The notes under the pieces were generated by a model. The model was not told the origin of the DNA, ran no database searches, and saw nothing but the letters and a program-made list of their open reading frames with translations. A stretch of 64,000 nt of DNA from an uncultured Clostridia bacterium (GTDB lineage: Bacteria; Bacillota; Clostridia; Lachnospirales; CAG-274): NCBI GenBank assembly GCA_944384195.1, contig CALWSK010000001.1, positions 248,001 to 312,000 on the forward strand, written 5' to 3'. How positions within the stretch are numbered: the first letter of the stretch is position 1; every line of letters begins with the position of its first letter. The position numbers and the translations under genes were made by a program. This document shows, in pieces, positions 10,040 to 19,744 of the stretch.

Positions 10040-10092
10040 TATTTTTTCTAAAAATATGTATTTTTTTTCAATAAAAAATTTTTATATACTTA

Positions 10093-10998
10093 TTATTTCA
10101 CTATACCTCTTATTTCTTTTAAATCATTTATGTTATATTTATTCATATACTCTTCTATACCTTTTAATACTTCCATAGTTGCAAAAGGATTTATAAAATT
10201 AGCCGTTCCTACAGCTACACCGCTAGCGCCTGCTAAAATAAATTCTATAGCATCATCTCCATTTAATATACCACCCATACCTATTATAGGTATCTTAACA
10301 GTATTTGCTACTTGATAAACCATTCTAACAGCTATAGGCTTAATAGCTGGTCCACTCATACCACCTATTTTTCTTGCTAAAACTGGCTTTTGTCTATGTA
10401 TATCTATCTTCATACCTGTTATAGTATTTATAAGAGAAAGTGCATCTGCTCCGGCACTTTCACTAGCTCTTGCTATTTCTGTTATATCTGTAACATTTGG
10501 AGTAAGCTTTACTATGAGTGGTTGTTTTGCTACCTTTTTAACTTCAGATACTACTTTTTCTACCATCTTAGCATCTGTACCAAAACTAAGACAGCCAGCT
10601 TCTACATTTGGACAAGATATATTAAGTTCTAATACATCTACATCTGCATCAGCAAGTTTTTCTGTAGCTCTTATATATTCTTCTAAAGAATGTCCACATA
10701 CGTTTACAATAATTTTTGTATCAAACTGTCTAAGAAATGGTATATCAGTTTTTATAAACTCATCTACACCAGGGTTTTGTAATCCTACACTATTTAACAT
10801 ACCGCCATAAACTTCTGCCACACGTGGTGTATCATTACCCTCCCAAGCTACATCAGATACCCCTTTTACTACAACTGCTCCTAGCTTATTAAGGTCTACA
10901 AAATCAGAATATTCTTTTCCGCTTCCAAAAGTCCCAGATGCTGTCATAACTGGATTTTTAAATTCTACATTACCTATCTTAAAACTTAAATTTTTCAT
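10093..10998 (-). CDS. pyrD: Dihydroorotate dehydrogenase, class 1B catalytic subunit
   Basis: This FMN enzyme oxidises dihydroorotate to orotate in pyrimidine synthesis. The 301-residue TIM barrel has the family features: TASGTFG near residue 20, the GLQNPG segment, NISCPNV in the substrate region, SLINT and, near the C-terminus, MGGI and GASGVAVGT phosphate-binding loops. These match class 1B enzymes, which work with the iron-sulfur/FAD subunit PyrK to pass electrons to NAD. No pyrK is adjacent: guaA lies upstream, with a terminator hairpin at 11032-11052 between them. The ATG at 10998 follows GAGGTGAT. Partial read-through or a weak promoter must supply transcription. Confidence 0.93.
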   Translation of the reverse strand: MKNLSFKIGNVEFKNPVMTASGTFGSGKEYSDFVDLNKLGAVVVKGVSDVAWEGNDTPRVAEVYGGMLNSVGLQNPGVDEFIKTDIPFLRQFDTKIIVNVCGHSLEEYIRATEKLADADVDVLELNISCPNVEAGCLSFGTDAKMVEKVVSEVKKVAKQPLIVKLTPNVTDITEIARASESAGADALSLINTITGMKIDIHRQKPVLARKIGGMSGPAIKPIAVRMVYQVANTVKIPIIGMGGILNGDDAIEFILAGASGVAVGTANFINPFATMEVLKGIEEYMNKYNINDLKEIRGIVK

Positions 10999-11031
10999 AT
11001 TATCACCTCATATATATTTATTATTTTAAAA

Positions 11032-11052
11032 GGTGTAGATAAAATCTACACC
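11032..11052 (-). terminator. Terminator or attenuating hairpin between guaA and pyrD
   Basis: A perfect 9-bp inverted repeat (11032-11040 and 11044-11052) with a 3-nt loop, followed on the minus strand by TTTTAAAATAAT. It begins 9 bases after the guaA stop and would end the long rnhB-to-guaA transcript. Confidence 0.65.
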
Positions 11053-11061
11053 CTAAATATT

Positions 11062-12597
11062 CTATTCCCACTCTATAGTTGCAGGTGGTTTACTAGTTAT
11101 ATCATAGACTATTCTATTTACATTAGATACTTCATTTACTATTCTAACACTTATTTTTTCTAATACATCATATGGTATTCTAGCCCAATCTGCACTCATA
11201 GCATCAACACTAGTTACACCTCTAAGAGCTACTGTATAGCTATAAGTTCTTTCATCTCCCATAACACCAACACTTTTAATACCAGTTAATACTGTAAAAT
11301 ATTGCCATATTTCTCTGTCAAGTCCAGCTTTTGCTATTTCATCTCTAAAAATAAAGTCTGTTTCTCTTAATATATCAAGTTTTTCTTTAGTTATATCACC
11401 TATTATTCTTATAGCAAGTCCAGGACCTGGAAATGGTTGTCTATATACAAGAAAATCTGGTATGCCAAGAGCCGTACCTACTGCTCTAACCTCATCTTTA
11501 AATAAATCTCTAAGAGGTTCTATTATCTCTTTAAAATCTACAACATCAGGAAGTCCTCCAACATTATGATGACTTTTTATAACAGCTGAAGTTTTAGTTC
11601 CACTTTCTATAACATCTGGATAAATAGTTCCTTGCACTAAAAAGTCTACAGAACCTATTTTCTTAGCTTCTTCTTCAAAAACTCTTATAAATTCTTCACC
11701 TATTATTTTTCTTTTTGTTTCTGGGTCAGATATACCTTCAAGTTTAGATAAAAATCTATCTTCTGCATCAACTCTAACAAGGTTCATGTCAAACTGCTCT
11801 TTAAAAACAGACATAACCTCATCGCCCTCATTAAGACGCATAAGTCCGTGGTCTACAAACACACAAGTTAAATTTTTACCTATAGCTTTATGTACAAGTA
11901 CGGCAGCAACAGAAGAATCTACTCCACCAGATAAAGCACAAAGCACTTTTTTATCGCCTATTTTTTCTCTAAGGCTTTGTACCATTTCATTTGCTATATC
12001 TGTCATAACCCAGTCGCCACTACATTTACATATTTTATATAAGAAATTTTCTATAAGCTTATTCCCATATTCTGTATGAACAACTTCCGGATGGAATTGT
12101 ACTCCGTAAAGATTTTTCTCTTTATTATAGATACTAGCTGTTTTACAAGTATCTGTTGTAGCTATAGCTTCAAAGCCTTCTCCAAGCTTAGTTATATAAT
12201 AAGTATGACTCATCCAACAGATGCTTTCTTCTTTTATCTCATCAAATAAAAGATTGCTTGTATTTGCTTTAAGCTCTGCTTTTCCATATTCTTTTTTATC
12301 TGCTTTTCCAACTTCTCCACCTGTAAGATATCCCATAAGCTGACAACCATAGCATATACCAAGAACTGGTATACCCATATCAAATATAGCTTTATCTACT
12401 ATAGGAGCATCTTCCTCTGTAACAACGCTAGGTCCTCCAGTAAATATGATACCTTTAGGATTTTTTTCTTTTATCTTGTCAAGTGGTGTATCATAAGGTA
12501 AAACCTCACAATACACATTTAAATCTCTTACTCTTCTTGCTATGAGCTGGTTATACTGCCCACCAAAATCTAAAACTATAATTAGTTCGTGCTTCAT
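11062..12597 (-). CDS. guaA: GMP synthase (glutamine-hydrolysing)
   Basis: GuaA converts XMP, glutamine and ATP to GMP. The 511-residue protein has the class I amidotransferase domain first (about 1-190; catalytic Cys in GICYGCQ near residue 84, HPE near 168), then the ATP pyrophosphatase domain with the PP-loop LSGGVDSS near 224, and the C-terminal dimerisation domain with the conserved KPPATIEWE ending. All catalytic residues are present and the length is standard. A GGAGGTAATTT site precedes the ATG. It is the last gene before a terminator in a long minus-strand run, 21 bases after ytfJ. No purine riboswitch was found in front of it. Confidence 0.98.
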   Translation of the reverse strand: MKHELIIVLDFGGQYNQLIARRVRDLNVYCEVLPYDTPLDKIKEKNPKGIIFTGGPSVVTEEDAPIVDKAIFDMGIPVLGICYGCQLMGYLTGGEVGKADKKEYGKAELKANTSNLLFDEIKEESICWMSHTYYITKLGEGFEAIATTDTCKTASIYNKEKNLYGVQFHPEVVHTEYGNKLIENFLYKICKCSGDWVMTDIANEMVQSLREKIGDKKVLCALSGGVDSSVAAVLVHKAIGKNLTCVFVDHGLMRLNEGDEVMSVFKEQFDMNLVRVDAEDRFLSKLEGISDPETKRKIIGEEFIRVFEEEAKKIGSVDFLVQGTIYPDVIESGTKTSAVIKSHHNVGGLPDVVDFKEIIEPLRDLFKDEVRAVGTALGIPDFLVYRQPFPGPGLAIRIIGDITKEKLDILRETDFIFRDEIAKAGLDREIWQYFTVLTGIKSVGVMGDERTYSYTVALRGVTSVDAMSADWARIPYDVLEKISVRIVNEVSNVNRIVYDITSKPPATIEWE

Positions 12598-12618
12598 AAA
12601 TTACCTCCACAAAATTTT

Positions 12619-13011
12619 TTATTGATTTTCTTCTTTAGTTTCTTGTTCTACATATTCTTGTCCATCTTTTTTAACAAACGCACTTAAATTAAGTTTAGAC
12701 ATAAGTCCTGGAACCATATCTATAATTTTATTTACGCTATTTTGATTTTTTACATCTACAAGCTGAACAGAACCATTTTGTACAACAAGCATAGCAGAAG
12801 GTGTGAGCTTAGCACCAAGTCCACCACCGCCGTTTTCGTTGTTTACTTCTTTTTTTTCATAAGAACCAGCAGCCACCCCTACAGATATATCTACAAGAGG
12901 AACTATTATAACATCTCCTATATTTATAGGTTCTCCAACAACTGTTTTAGAAGAAATAAATCCTTCCATTTTACTAAATAATACTTCAAGACTACTATTT
13001 AAGCTAGACAT
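12619..13011 (-). CDS. ytfJ: GerW family sporulation protein (YtfJ)
   Basis: The 130-residue protein matches the GerW/YtfJ family, whose Bacillus member is made during sporulation and is needed for proper germination. Visible features are an N-terminal helix (SSLEVLFSKMEGF), VGEPINIGDVIIVPLVDISVG, a Gly-rich stretch (ENGGGGLGAKLTPSAMLVV) typical of the family, and an acidic tail. There is no signal peptide. It directly follows a DUF2953 gene (2-base gap), the same pairing as ytfI-ytfJ in Bacillus, which supports both calls. GGAGAATAG precedes the start. Confidence 0.88.
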   Translation of the reverse strand: MSSLNSSLEVLFSKMEGFISSKTVVGEPINIGDVIIVPLVDISVGVAAGSYEKKEVNNENGGGGLGAKLTPSAMLVVQNGSVQLVDVKNQNSVNKIIDMVPGLMSKLNLSAFVKKDGQEYVEQETKEENQ

Positions 13012-13013
13012 AA

Positions 13014-13880
13014 CTATTCTCCTTTTCTAAATATAATTTTTCTAATAGTTTTTTTTGATATAAATATTAATATAGGCCATAATATTCTAAAAATTGTAAC
13101 TCTAAATTTTAAATTTAAGTCAGCTAAAAACATACTTTCTTCAAAATTAGGTACTATTTTTATATCCTTTTTTGCAATAAGAGGCATTATAAGACTTATT
13201 ATAGCACAAATATTTCCGGTTTTAAAGGGGTCTTCTAAGCCATATTCTATATTAATAAAAATTTTTTTAAATTTTATAGATTTAATAAGCCTTTTAATTA
13301 ATTCTAAAAAACTATCAAAAACATATTTCTTATCTTTATATTCTATAAAACATTTAATCTTATTTTTTATATCTATCCATTTTTGCTTTTTATTTTGTTT
13401 AGTATTTTCTGACTTTTTCTTTTTATTAGTTTTCTCTTTTTTAGCTTTTTTATTTATATTTTTTTCATCTTTTTCTATTTCTGTTTTTAAGTCTTTTCCT
13501 AAATCTTGTGTGTCTTCATCTTCAATATTATAGGTTTTTTCTAAGCCATCTTGCTCACTATCAATATAACTAATATTTTTTTCTGTTTTATCTTTGTTTA
13601 ACTTTTTATTACTAGAAGATTTTTTTTCTTTGTTTATATTAAAACCAAATATTTTTAGGATATTTTTATTATGTTCACTATCTAATGTATAATTAACTAT
13701 CCCAAATAAATAACTTATTTTTATTTTATAATAAGTATTATCTCTATTATTTGAAATAAGGCTAAATTTTATGTTACAAAATAAAATAAGTGCTAATATA
13801 AGTAAAAATATAGTTAAAACTACAAGAAGGATTATTCCCAATATCTTAGCTAAACTCAAAAAAATTGTTAAAATTTTCAT
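13014..13880 (-). CDS. DUF2953 membrane-anchored protein (YtfI-like)
   Basis: A 288-residue protein with one strong N-terminal membrane segment (about residues 8-36), a short beta-rich part, a long Lys/Glu/Asp-rich low-complexity linker (about 90-170) and a conserved C-terminal domain with YGLEDPFKTG and NFEESMF-like motifs seen in DUF2953 proteins. Its pairing with ytfJ, 2 bases downstream, is the known ytfI-ytfJ arrangement of spore formers. The function is unknown; a role at the forespore membrane is an inference from the neighbour. The linker is longer and more charged than I would expect and probably tolerates variation. Confidence 0.75.
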   Translation of the reverse strand: MKILTIFLSLAKILGIILLVVLTIFLLILALILFCNIKFSLISNNRDNTYYKIKISYLFGIVNYTLDSEHNKNILKIFGFNINKEKKSSSNKKLNKDKTEKNISYIDSEQDGLEKTYNIEDEDTQDLGKDLKTEIEKDEKNINKKAKKEKTNKKKKSENTKQNKKQKWIDIKNKIKCFIEYKDKKYVFDSFLELIKRLIKSIKFKKIFINIEYGLEDPFKTGNICAIISLIMPLIAKKDIKIVPNFEESMFLADLNLKFRVTIFRILWPILIFISKKTIRKIIFRKGE

Positions 13881-13935
13881 ATAATCACCAAAAACAAATT
13901 CATTTTATTAAGCCTTATATTTTTTTACTTATAAA

Positions 13936-14247
13936 TTATCGTCTAAAGCTTTGTTTTATCTTTTTTATATCTTTTCCTTTTGATATATAATCTTCAAATA
14001 TCTTTTTCACAAGCAAAAATGCATCTTTTTTTCCTTTAGCAATACCTACTACCATATAAGTTTTATCTTTATATATACTGCTATATAATTCACTATAAGC
14101 AAATACATCAAAAATATGATTTATATTTTTAGATATACATATAAGATATATCCCTAAAACTTCGCCTTTTTCTATATTATCTATTATGTTTTTTTTATCT
14201 TCTATCTTATCACTTATATAAAGCTTATCATAAAATTTTAATATCAT
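13936..14247 (-). CDS. Conserved small protein of unknown function
   Basis: A 103-residue protein, probably cytoplasmic, with an N-terminal strand-rich half and a Lys-rich C-terminal helix ending in IKKIKQSFRR. No catalytic motif, metal ligands or membrane segment can be seen. It lies 9 bases downstream of gpsA and 55 bases upstream of the DUF2953 gene, inside the long rnhB-guaA run, so it is very likely co-transcribed. The start has a weak AGGTGAAAAT site. No family is recognised and no function is offered. Confidence 0.6.
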   Translation of the reverse strand: MILKFYDKLYISDKIEDKKNIIDNIEKGEVLGIYLICISKNINHIFDVFAYSELYSSIYKDKTYMVVGIAKGKKDAFLLVKKIFEDYISKGKDIKKIKQSFRR

Positions 14248-14256
14248 ATTTTCACC

Positions 14257-15261
14257 TTATAATAAAGATTTTTCCTCTTGTTCTTCTGTTTTATCTCTTG
14301 TCATAAGAGTAATAAGAGCATCTTTTGGATTTTTACCATTATATAAAACTTCATTTATCTCCCTAGTTATAGGCATATCCACATTATATTTTAAAGAAAG
14401 TTCATAAGCTGCCTTTGCTGTATTTACTCCTTCTACAACCATTTGTACTTCTTTTAAAGTTTGTTCTAAACTTTTACCGCTAGCAAGCAACATACCAGCT
14501 TTTCTATTTCTACTATGCATACTTGTACAAGTTACTATAAGATCACCTATACCAGTAAGTCCAGAAAAAGTTTCTCTTTTAGCACCCATAGCTACACCAA
14601 GCCTTGCTATTTCTGTCATTCCTCTTGTCATAAGCCCGGCTCTAGCATTATCCCCAAAGCCAAGTCCATCAGAAGCACCAGAAGCAAGAGCAATAAGATT
14701 TTTAAGTGCTCCTCCAAGCTCTACTCCTATTATATCCATATTTATATATACTCTAAACGTTATATTCATAAAAATATCTTGTACAATTTGTGCTACCTTC
14801 TTATCATAAGCAGAAACAACACAAGCAGTAGCCATATCTTTAGCTACTTCTTCTGCGTGGCTTGGCCCTGATAAAATAGCTACTCTAGCCTTATCTAGTT
14901 CTTGAGCTATTACTTCTGATAATCTTAGTAAGGTTTTGTCTTCTATGCCTTTAGCTACATTGACAATAATTCTGCCATCATTAAACATAGTTTTAAACTC
15001 TTTACAAACTTGTCTTACAACACTAGATGGTACGGCTAATACTATAATTTCTCTATCTTGTAGACTATTTTTATCATAAGTAAATTCTATAGCTTTATTA
15101 AGCTCTATGTCTTTTAAATAATTTTCATTTTTGCCTGTTTTGTTAATCTCTTCTATTTGCTCTTTATTATGTCCCCAAACTATAACATCTTGATTATTTT
15201 TTGCAAGTACTTGTGCAAGAGCACAGCCCCAACTACCACAACCAACAACACCTATTTTCAT
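14257..15261 (-). CDS. gpsA: Glycerol-3-phosphate dehydrogenase [NAD(P)+]
   Basis: GpsA reduces dihydroxyacetone phosphate to sn-glycerol-3-phosphate, the backbone of phospholipids. The 334-residue protein has the N-terminal dinucleotide-binding loop GVVGCGSWG (residues 4-12), the conserved GPSHAEEVA and LGGALKNL segments, and the substrate-domain motif GFGDNARAGLMTRG. Length is normal. It sits 33 bases downstream of plsY, whose product uses glycerol-3-phosphate, a common Firmicute pairing. GGGAGTAATTTT precedes the start. The C-terminal tail is acidic and lysine-rich and varies in the family. Confidence 0.97.
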   Translation of the reverse strand: MKIGVVGCGSWGCALAQVLAKNNQDVIVWGHNKEQIEEINKTGKNENYLKDIELNKAIEFTYDKNSLQDREIIVLAVPSSVVRQVCKEFKTMFNDGRIIVNVAKGIEDKTLLRLSEVIAQELDKARVAILSGPSHAEEVAKDMATACVVSAYDKKVAQIVQDIFMNITFRVYINMDIIGVELGGALKNLIALASGASDGLGFGDNARAGLMTRGMTEIARLGVAMGAKRETFSGLTGIGDLIVTCTSMHSRNRKAGMLLASGKSLEQTLKEVQMVVEGVNTAKAAYELSLKYNVDMPITREINEVLYNGKNPKDALITLMTRDKTEEQEEKSLL

Positions 15262-15294
15262 AAAATTACTCCCTTCAAAACGAATGGTTTTATT

Positions 15295-15903
15295 CTAGCT
15301 TGATTTTTTAAAAGAAAACTTTCTTTCTTCTCCTTTTATAAGTCTTTTTATATTTTCTCTATGTTGATAATAACACAAAATAGTTACTAAAGCCATAACA
15401 AATGTTTCTTCTAAAGGCATTTTTGTAATAAACATTAAAATTACAAATAACAAAGTCATAACTAAAGATGCCAAAGATATGTATTTACTAATATAAGCTA
15501 CTATAAAACCTACTAAATAAGTAATTATAGCTAATATAGGATTTACAAACAATAAAAACCCAAGAGTAGTAGCAACACCTTTCCCTCCTTTAAATTTTAG
15601 ATAAAAAGGGAAGTCGTGTCCTATTATAGCACCAAATCCGCCATATACACCATATAATATAGATAAATCATTTCCACCAAAAATAAGATTACAAAGATTA
15701 AATGCTATAACCCCTTTTAATATATCAAAAATAAAAACAAGGATACCAGCCTTAGCCCCAAGTACTCTAGTTACATTTGTCATACCAGCATTTCCGCTTC
15801 CGTGCTCTCTTATATCTATATTTCCTACCATCTTCCCTATTATATAGGCAAACTGAACACAACCTATAAGATACCCAACAAAAAAACTTAATATCCTATC
15901 CAT
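15295..15903 (-). CDS. plsY: Acyl-phosphate:glycerol-3-phosphate acyltransferase
   Basis: PlsY is the integral membrane enzyme that moves an acyl group from acyl-phosphate to glycerol-3-phosphate, the first step of phospholipid synthesis. The 202-residue protein has several membrane segments and the three family motifs: GSGNAGMTN near residue 36, GHDFPFYLKFKGGKG near 94-108 (a Gly-rich phosphate loop), and the HRENIKRL segment near the C-terminus. It lies between der (4-base gap) and gpsA, which makes its substrate. All conserved positions seem intact. Confidence 0.97.
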   Translation of the reverse strand: MDRILSFFVGYLIGCVQFAYIIGKMVGNIDIREHGSGNAGMTNVTRVLGAKAGILVFIFDILKGVIAFNLCNLIFGGNDLSILYGVYGGFGAIIGHDFPFYLKFKGGKGVATTLGFLLFVNPILAIITYLVGFIVAYISKYISLASLVMTLLFVILMFITKMPLEETFVMALVTILCYYQHRENIKRLIKGEERKFSFKKSS

Positions 15904-15907
15904 ATTT

Positions 15908-17233
15908 TTAGTCCCTTTCAGATTTATTTCTTGCTATAAAATGAATAGGTGTACCACTAAATCCAAACGCTTCTCTTATCTGATTTTCTATATATCTTTT
16001 ATAAGAAAAATGTAAAAGCTCTGTATCATTTACAAAAAGTATAAATGTAGGAGGTTTTACTGATACTTGAGTGATATAATATATTTTAAGCGGACGTCCT
16101 TTTTCTGCTGGTGGCTGATTAAGAGCCATAGCCTCTATAAGAACATCATTTAACATACCTGTTGATATACGTCTTGTACTATTTTGGCTACAATAATTTA
16201 TTGTTTCAAAAAGTTTATGAACACGTTGTCCTGTAAGAGCAGATATAAACATTTTAGGAGCATAAGACATATACTTAAATTCTTTATCTATTTCTTTTAT
16301 AAAATTATTCATAGTCTTGTTATCTTTTTCTATTAGGTCCCATTTATTAACAACTATTATTGTTGGTTTTCCTGCCTCGTGAGCTATACCTGCTATTTTA
16401 GTGTCCTGCTCTGTTATACCCTCTGTAGCATTTATCATAAGTACACATACATCTGCTCTTTCTACTGCTGCAACTGCTCTTATTATGCTATATTTTTCTA
16501 TGCTTTCTTTTATCTTACTTTTCTTTCTCATTCCGGCAGTATCTATAAATATATATTTTTGTCCATCTTTTTCATAAGGGGTATCTATAGCATCTCTTGT
16601 AGTACCTGCTATATCACTTACTATAACTCTTTCTTCTCCAAGAATTTTATTAACTAAAGAAGATTTTCCTACATTTGGCTTACCTATTATAGCTACTTTT
16701 ATAGTGTCATCTTCTTCTTCCGTGTCTTTATCTTCTGGGAAATTTTTTACTATCTCATCAAGTAAATCTCCAAGCCCTATAGCTTGTCCTGCCGATACAC
16801 CAAAAGGCTCTCCCATACCTAGCTGATAAAATTCATATATATCCATACCATATTTTCTAAGGTCATCCATCTTATTAACTGCTAAAACAACTGGTTTGTT
16901 AGCTTTTCTAAGTATATTAGCAACTTGCATATCTGCATCAGTAACACCAGTCTTAACATCTACAACAAAAAGTATTACATCTGCTGTTTCAATAGCTATT
17001 TGTGCTTGTGTATACATTTGCTTTAATATTATATCTTCACTTTCTGGCTCTAGTCCTCCTGTATCTATTAAAGTAAACTTATGATTTAGCCATTCTGCCT
17101 CGGCATATATCCTGTCCCTTGTAACTCCAGGTGTATCTTCTACTATAGATATTCTCTCTTCTGCTATTCTATTAAATAAAGTAGATTTTCCTACATTTGG
17201 TCTACCTACTACTGCAACTATTGGTTTTGACAT
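15908..17233 (-). CDS. der: Ribosome-assembly GTPase Der (EngA)
   Basis: Der is an essential GTPase with two G domains that helps mature the 50S ribosomal subunit. The 441-residue protein has G1 motifs GRPNVGKST (residues 10-18) and GKPNVGKSS (about 184-192), DTPGVTRD and DTAGMRKK G3 regions, NKxD motifs NKMD and NKWD, and the C-terminal KH-like domain. Order and length are normal. It starts 3 bases after the DUF512 gene and is followed 4 bases later by plsY, so it is tightly embedded in the operon. Confidence 0.98.
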   Translation of the reverse strand: MSKPIVAVVGRPNVGKSTLFNRIAEERISIVEDTPGVTRDRIYAEAEWLNHKFTLIDTGGLEPESEDIILKQMYTQAQIAIETADVILFVVDVKTGVTDADMQVANILRKANKPVVLAVNKMDDLRKYGMDIYEFYQLGMGEPFGVSAGQAIGLGDLLDEIVKNFPEDKDTEEEDDTIKVAIIGKPNVGKSSLVNKILGEERVIVSDIAGTTRDAIDTPYEKDGQKYIFIDTAGMRKKSKIKESIEKYSIIRAVAAVERADVCVLMINATEGITEQDTKIAGIAHEAGKPTIIVVNKWDLIEKDNKTMNNFIKEIDKEFKYMSYAPKMFISALTGQRVHKLFETINYCSQNSTRRISTGMLNDVLIEAMALNQPPAEKGRPLKIYYITQVSVKPPTFILFVNDTELLHFSYKRYIENQIREAFGFSGTPIHFIARNKSERD

Positions 17234-17236
17234 TTT

Positions 17237-18577
17237 TTATCCTCCTATAAATTGTCTTATAAAATCTGCCCCATTATCTTTAGATAGGCAAACTTTTATA
17301 TTTAATTCTCTTTCAATATCTGTTATATCATAATCATCTAGCAATACTGTATCATCTGTTCTAACACAGTTTCCAGGTAAGAATAAAACTTCACCTAGCT
17401 CTTTATCTTTTAATTGTCCTACTATATCTTGCCCTGTTAATAACCCAGATACTGTTATTGTTTCTCCAAAAAATTTATTCTTTATTTCATATACATTTAT
17501 TTTAGTATTTTTGAATTTTTCACATATCTTATTACATAATCTGCTTATAAGGGGATAAGCAAGTTTAGCTGTTGCAACTGAAAAATGCCTAGGCTTGTCA
17601 TCCCCCTCTATCTTATTAAAATATTCAAAAAATTCATCTTCCATTAAAGTTATCATACCAACTCCATTTTCAAGTTGTGGATATCCTTCATAATAATCTG
17701 GATTTGGTAAATCTAAGTTTGCATTTAAGTAAAACTCATCAGATAAAAATACAAATTTTGTCCCATATTCTTTTAATAGCTTTTCTTGCCATATATTAAC
17801 TTGTTCTATTACCTTTTGGCTATCCTCTTTTTTAAATGTATCTATCTGTGTTAAATTTTCTCTATATTTTGTAACCCCTAGAGGAACAATAGCCATACTG
17901 CACCCAAGGTCTATATACTTACTTAAATCTTCTATAGTTTTATCTAATACTTTACCATCATTTATACCTTTACAAAGCACTACTTGAAAATTCATTCTTA
18001 TACCTGCACTAGCAAGTTTTTCTATCTGTTCTAATATTTTTACAGAATTGGGATTTTTAAGCATAAACTTTCTGACTTCTAAATCTGTAGAATGAACAGA
18101 AATATTTATAGGTGATAAATGATAAAATATAATTCTATCTAAATCTTCATCTTTCATATTAGTAAGTGTTATATAATTTCCTTGCAAAAATGAAAGTCTA
18201 GAATCATCATCTTTAAAATAGATAGTCTTTCTCATACCTTTAGGATTTTGGTCTATAAAGCAAAATATACACTTATTAGAGCAACTTTTAGCCTTATCCA
18301 TAAGTCCACTTTCAAATACTATCCCAAGGTCTTCAAATTCATCTTTTTCTATTTCTAATTCCCATTCCTCACCATCTGGCTTTCTTATAACTACTTCTAG
18401 ATATTCATCTTGAATAAGATATCTATAATCTAGTACGTCTTTTATATTTGTTTCATTTATGGAAACTAAAATATCTCCAACTTCCACTCCCATTTCTTCT
18501 GCTATGCTATCTTCTTCTACTTTTATTATAACATTTTCATTTTTGGAACACCTTTGTCCCTCTATTCTTTCGTTCAT
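17237..18577 (-). CDS. DUF512 family radical SAM protein with N-terminal PDZ-like domain
   Basis: A 446-residue protein in three parts: a PDZ-like domain (about 10-75, with EEMGVEVGDILVSIN), a radical SAM core with CSNKCIFCF (cysteines near 98-105 that should bind a 4Fe-4S cluster), and the C-terminal DUF512 region (about 220-446). This family stands next to der in many Clostridia, as it does here (3 bases apart). The reaction it carries out is not established. It has no transport signal. The start ATG follows GGTGAGG. The family call is firm; the role is open. Confidence 0.9.
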   Translation of the reverse strand: MNERIEGQRCSKNENVIIKVEEDSIAEEMGVEVGDILVSINETNIKDVLDYRYLIQDEYLEVVIRKPDGEEWELEIEKDEFEDLGIVFESGLMDKAKSCSNKCIFCFIDQNPKGMRKTIYFKDDDSRLSFLQGNYITLTNMKDEDLDRIIFYHLSPINISVHSTDLEVRKFMLKNPNSVKILEQIEKLASAGIRMNFQVVLCKGINDGKVLDKTIEDLSKYIDLGCSMAIVPLGVTKYRENLTQIDTFKKEDSQKVIEQVNIWQEKLLKEYGTKFVFLSDEFYLNANLDLPNPDYYEGYPQLENGVGMITLMEDEFFEYFNKIEGDDKPRHFSVATAKLAYPLISRLCNKICEKFKNTKINVYEIKNKFFGETITVSGLLTGQDIVGQLKDKELGEVLFLPGNCVRTDDTVLLDDYDITDIERELNIKVCLSKDNGADFIRQFIGG

Positions 18578-18589
18578 ATCCTCACCGCC

Positions 18590-19390
18590 TTATATTAATG
18601 CCATAATACCTGCCATACTCCCCCTATTATCGCCCATAGCTCTATGAGAAAAAAACATATCTTTATTACATTTAGTACATATATTGCTAAGCTCTATATT
18701 ATCTTCTAAAATACCTACACTTAAAAGACTATATTTTATAATTCCTTGTAAATCTATTATATATTTATCTTCTTTTTCTTTTACAAATTGTTTAGAAAAT
18801 TCTAGCTCTTTTAAAAATATTTCGGCCACTTCCTGCCCTACTTCAAAGCAACATTGATGTATAGATGGACCAATACCAACTAATATATCTTTTGGATTTG
18901 AACCATATTCTTTTTCCATAGCAAGAACAGTTTTTTTACCTATTTCTTTTACTGTACCTTTCCAACCACTATGAGCAAGCCCTATAGCCTTATTTTTTAT
19001 ATCTAATAAAAATATAGGTACACAATCTGCATAAAAAGTAGTAAGGACTATTTCTTTTTCATTAGTAATAAGAGCATCATATCCTTTTATATCACTTTGT
19101 CTATAAAGTCCCTTACCTCTATCTTCTAAACCCACCTTATATATTTTATCTTCGTGTGTTTGATTAGAAAAAACTACATTTTGACTATTAAGCCCAAGCT
19201 CTTTACAAATTATCTCATAGTTTTTTATTACATTTTCTCTTTTATCTTCTCTAAAAGCAAGGTTCATACTTTCATAAGCCCCACTAGATACTCCCCCAAA
19301 TTTAGTAGAAAAGCAATGTTTTACAAAACTCATATTATCTATATTTTCAAATACATAATATTTTAAATTTTTATTTTGCTTAAGTTTCAT
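18590..19390 (-). CDS. pgeF: Peptidoglycan editing factor PgeF (laccase-domain, YfiH/YlmD type)
   Basis: The 266-residue protein belongs to the multicopper-oxidase-like YfiH/PgeF family, whose E. coli member removes wrongly incorporated L-Ser in cell-wall precursors; other members have been described as purine nucleoside phosphorylases. Family motifs seen are FSNQTH near residue 80, YADCVP near 123, AHSGWKGT near 140 (His ligand) and GIGPSIHQCCFEV near 171-183, with the expected His-Cys-His metal site. It lies between yraN and the DUF512 gene with gaps of 9 and 12 bases. Substrate in this organism is not certain. Confidence 0.92.
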   Translation of the reverse strand: MKLKQNKNLKYYVFENIDNMSFVKHCFSTKFGGVSSGAYESMNLAFREDKRENVIKNYEIICKELGLNSQNVVFSNQTHEDKIYKVGLEDRGKGLYRQSDIKGYDALITNEKEIVLTTFYADCVPIFLLDIKNKAIGLAHSGWKGTVKEIGKKTVLAMEKEYGSNPKDILVGIGPSIHQCCFEVGQEVAEIFLKELEFSKQFVKEKEDKYIIDLQGIIKYSLLSVGILEDNIELSNICTKCNKDMFFSHRAMGDNRGSMAGIMALI

Positions 19391-19399
19391 ACCTTCACC

Positions 19400-19744
19400 T
19401 CAATAAAAAGCATTCTCTAAATAAATAATATCATCATCTATAATTTCCACAACATCAAAACAAAAATCACCGTCTATAATGTTATTTTCTTCTATATAAA
19501 TAAGAGCCATAGTTTTAATTTTGTCTTGCTTTTTTATACTTACAGCTTCACGTGGATAACCTTTTTCTATATTTTTTCTGTATTTTACTTCTATAAAATG
19601 TATATAAGTACCTTTTTTAGCTATTATATCTATTTCACCATATCTTTTTTGATAATTAGTTTCTAAAATAAAATATCCATTTTTTATAAGATGCTCTATT
19701 GCTACCTTTTCTCCTAAAGCTCCTTTTTTTCTATTATTTACCAT
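19400..19744 (-). CDS. yraN: YraN family putative endonuclease (UPF0102)
   Basis: A 114-residue protein with the UPF0102/YraN nuclease-like fold related to Holliday-junction resolvases. The PD-(D/E)XK-type residues are visible as YGEIDIIAKKG (Glu/Asp near 36-38) and FIEVKYRK (Glu-x-Lys near 52-54), after an N-terminal GEKVAIEHL helix. It overlaps the end of the FlhB-like gene by 11 bases and lies in the rnhB-yraN-pgeF order common in Firmicutes. A biochemical role has not been settled for the family. Confidence 0.92.
   Translation of the reverse strand: MVNNRKKGALGEKVAIEHLIKNGYFILETNYQKRYGEIDIIAKKGTYIHFIEVKYRKNIEKGYPREAVSIKKQDKIKTMALIYIEENNIIDGDFCFDVVEIIDDDIIYLENAFY

Noticed and set aside
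9960..10178. Plus-strand frame of 72 codons across the RNA unit.
   Set aside because: It overlaps the hairpins and the end of pyrD, has no ribosome site and reads as low-complexity Ile/Leu/Tyr/Phe.
13014..13880. Lys/Glu-rich linker of the DUF2953 protein as a sign of a fusion or frameshift.
   Set aside because: Both ends keep family features in the same frame and the gene pair with ytfJ is intact, so it is a variable linker.
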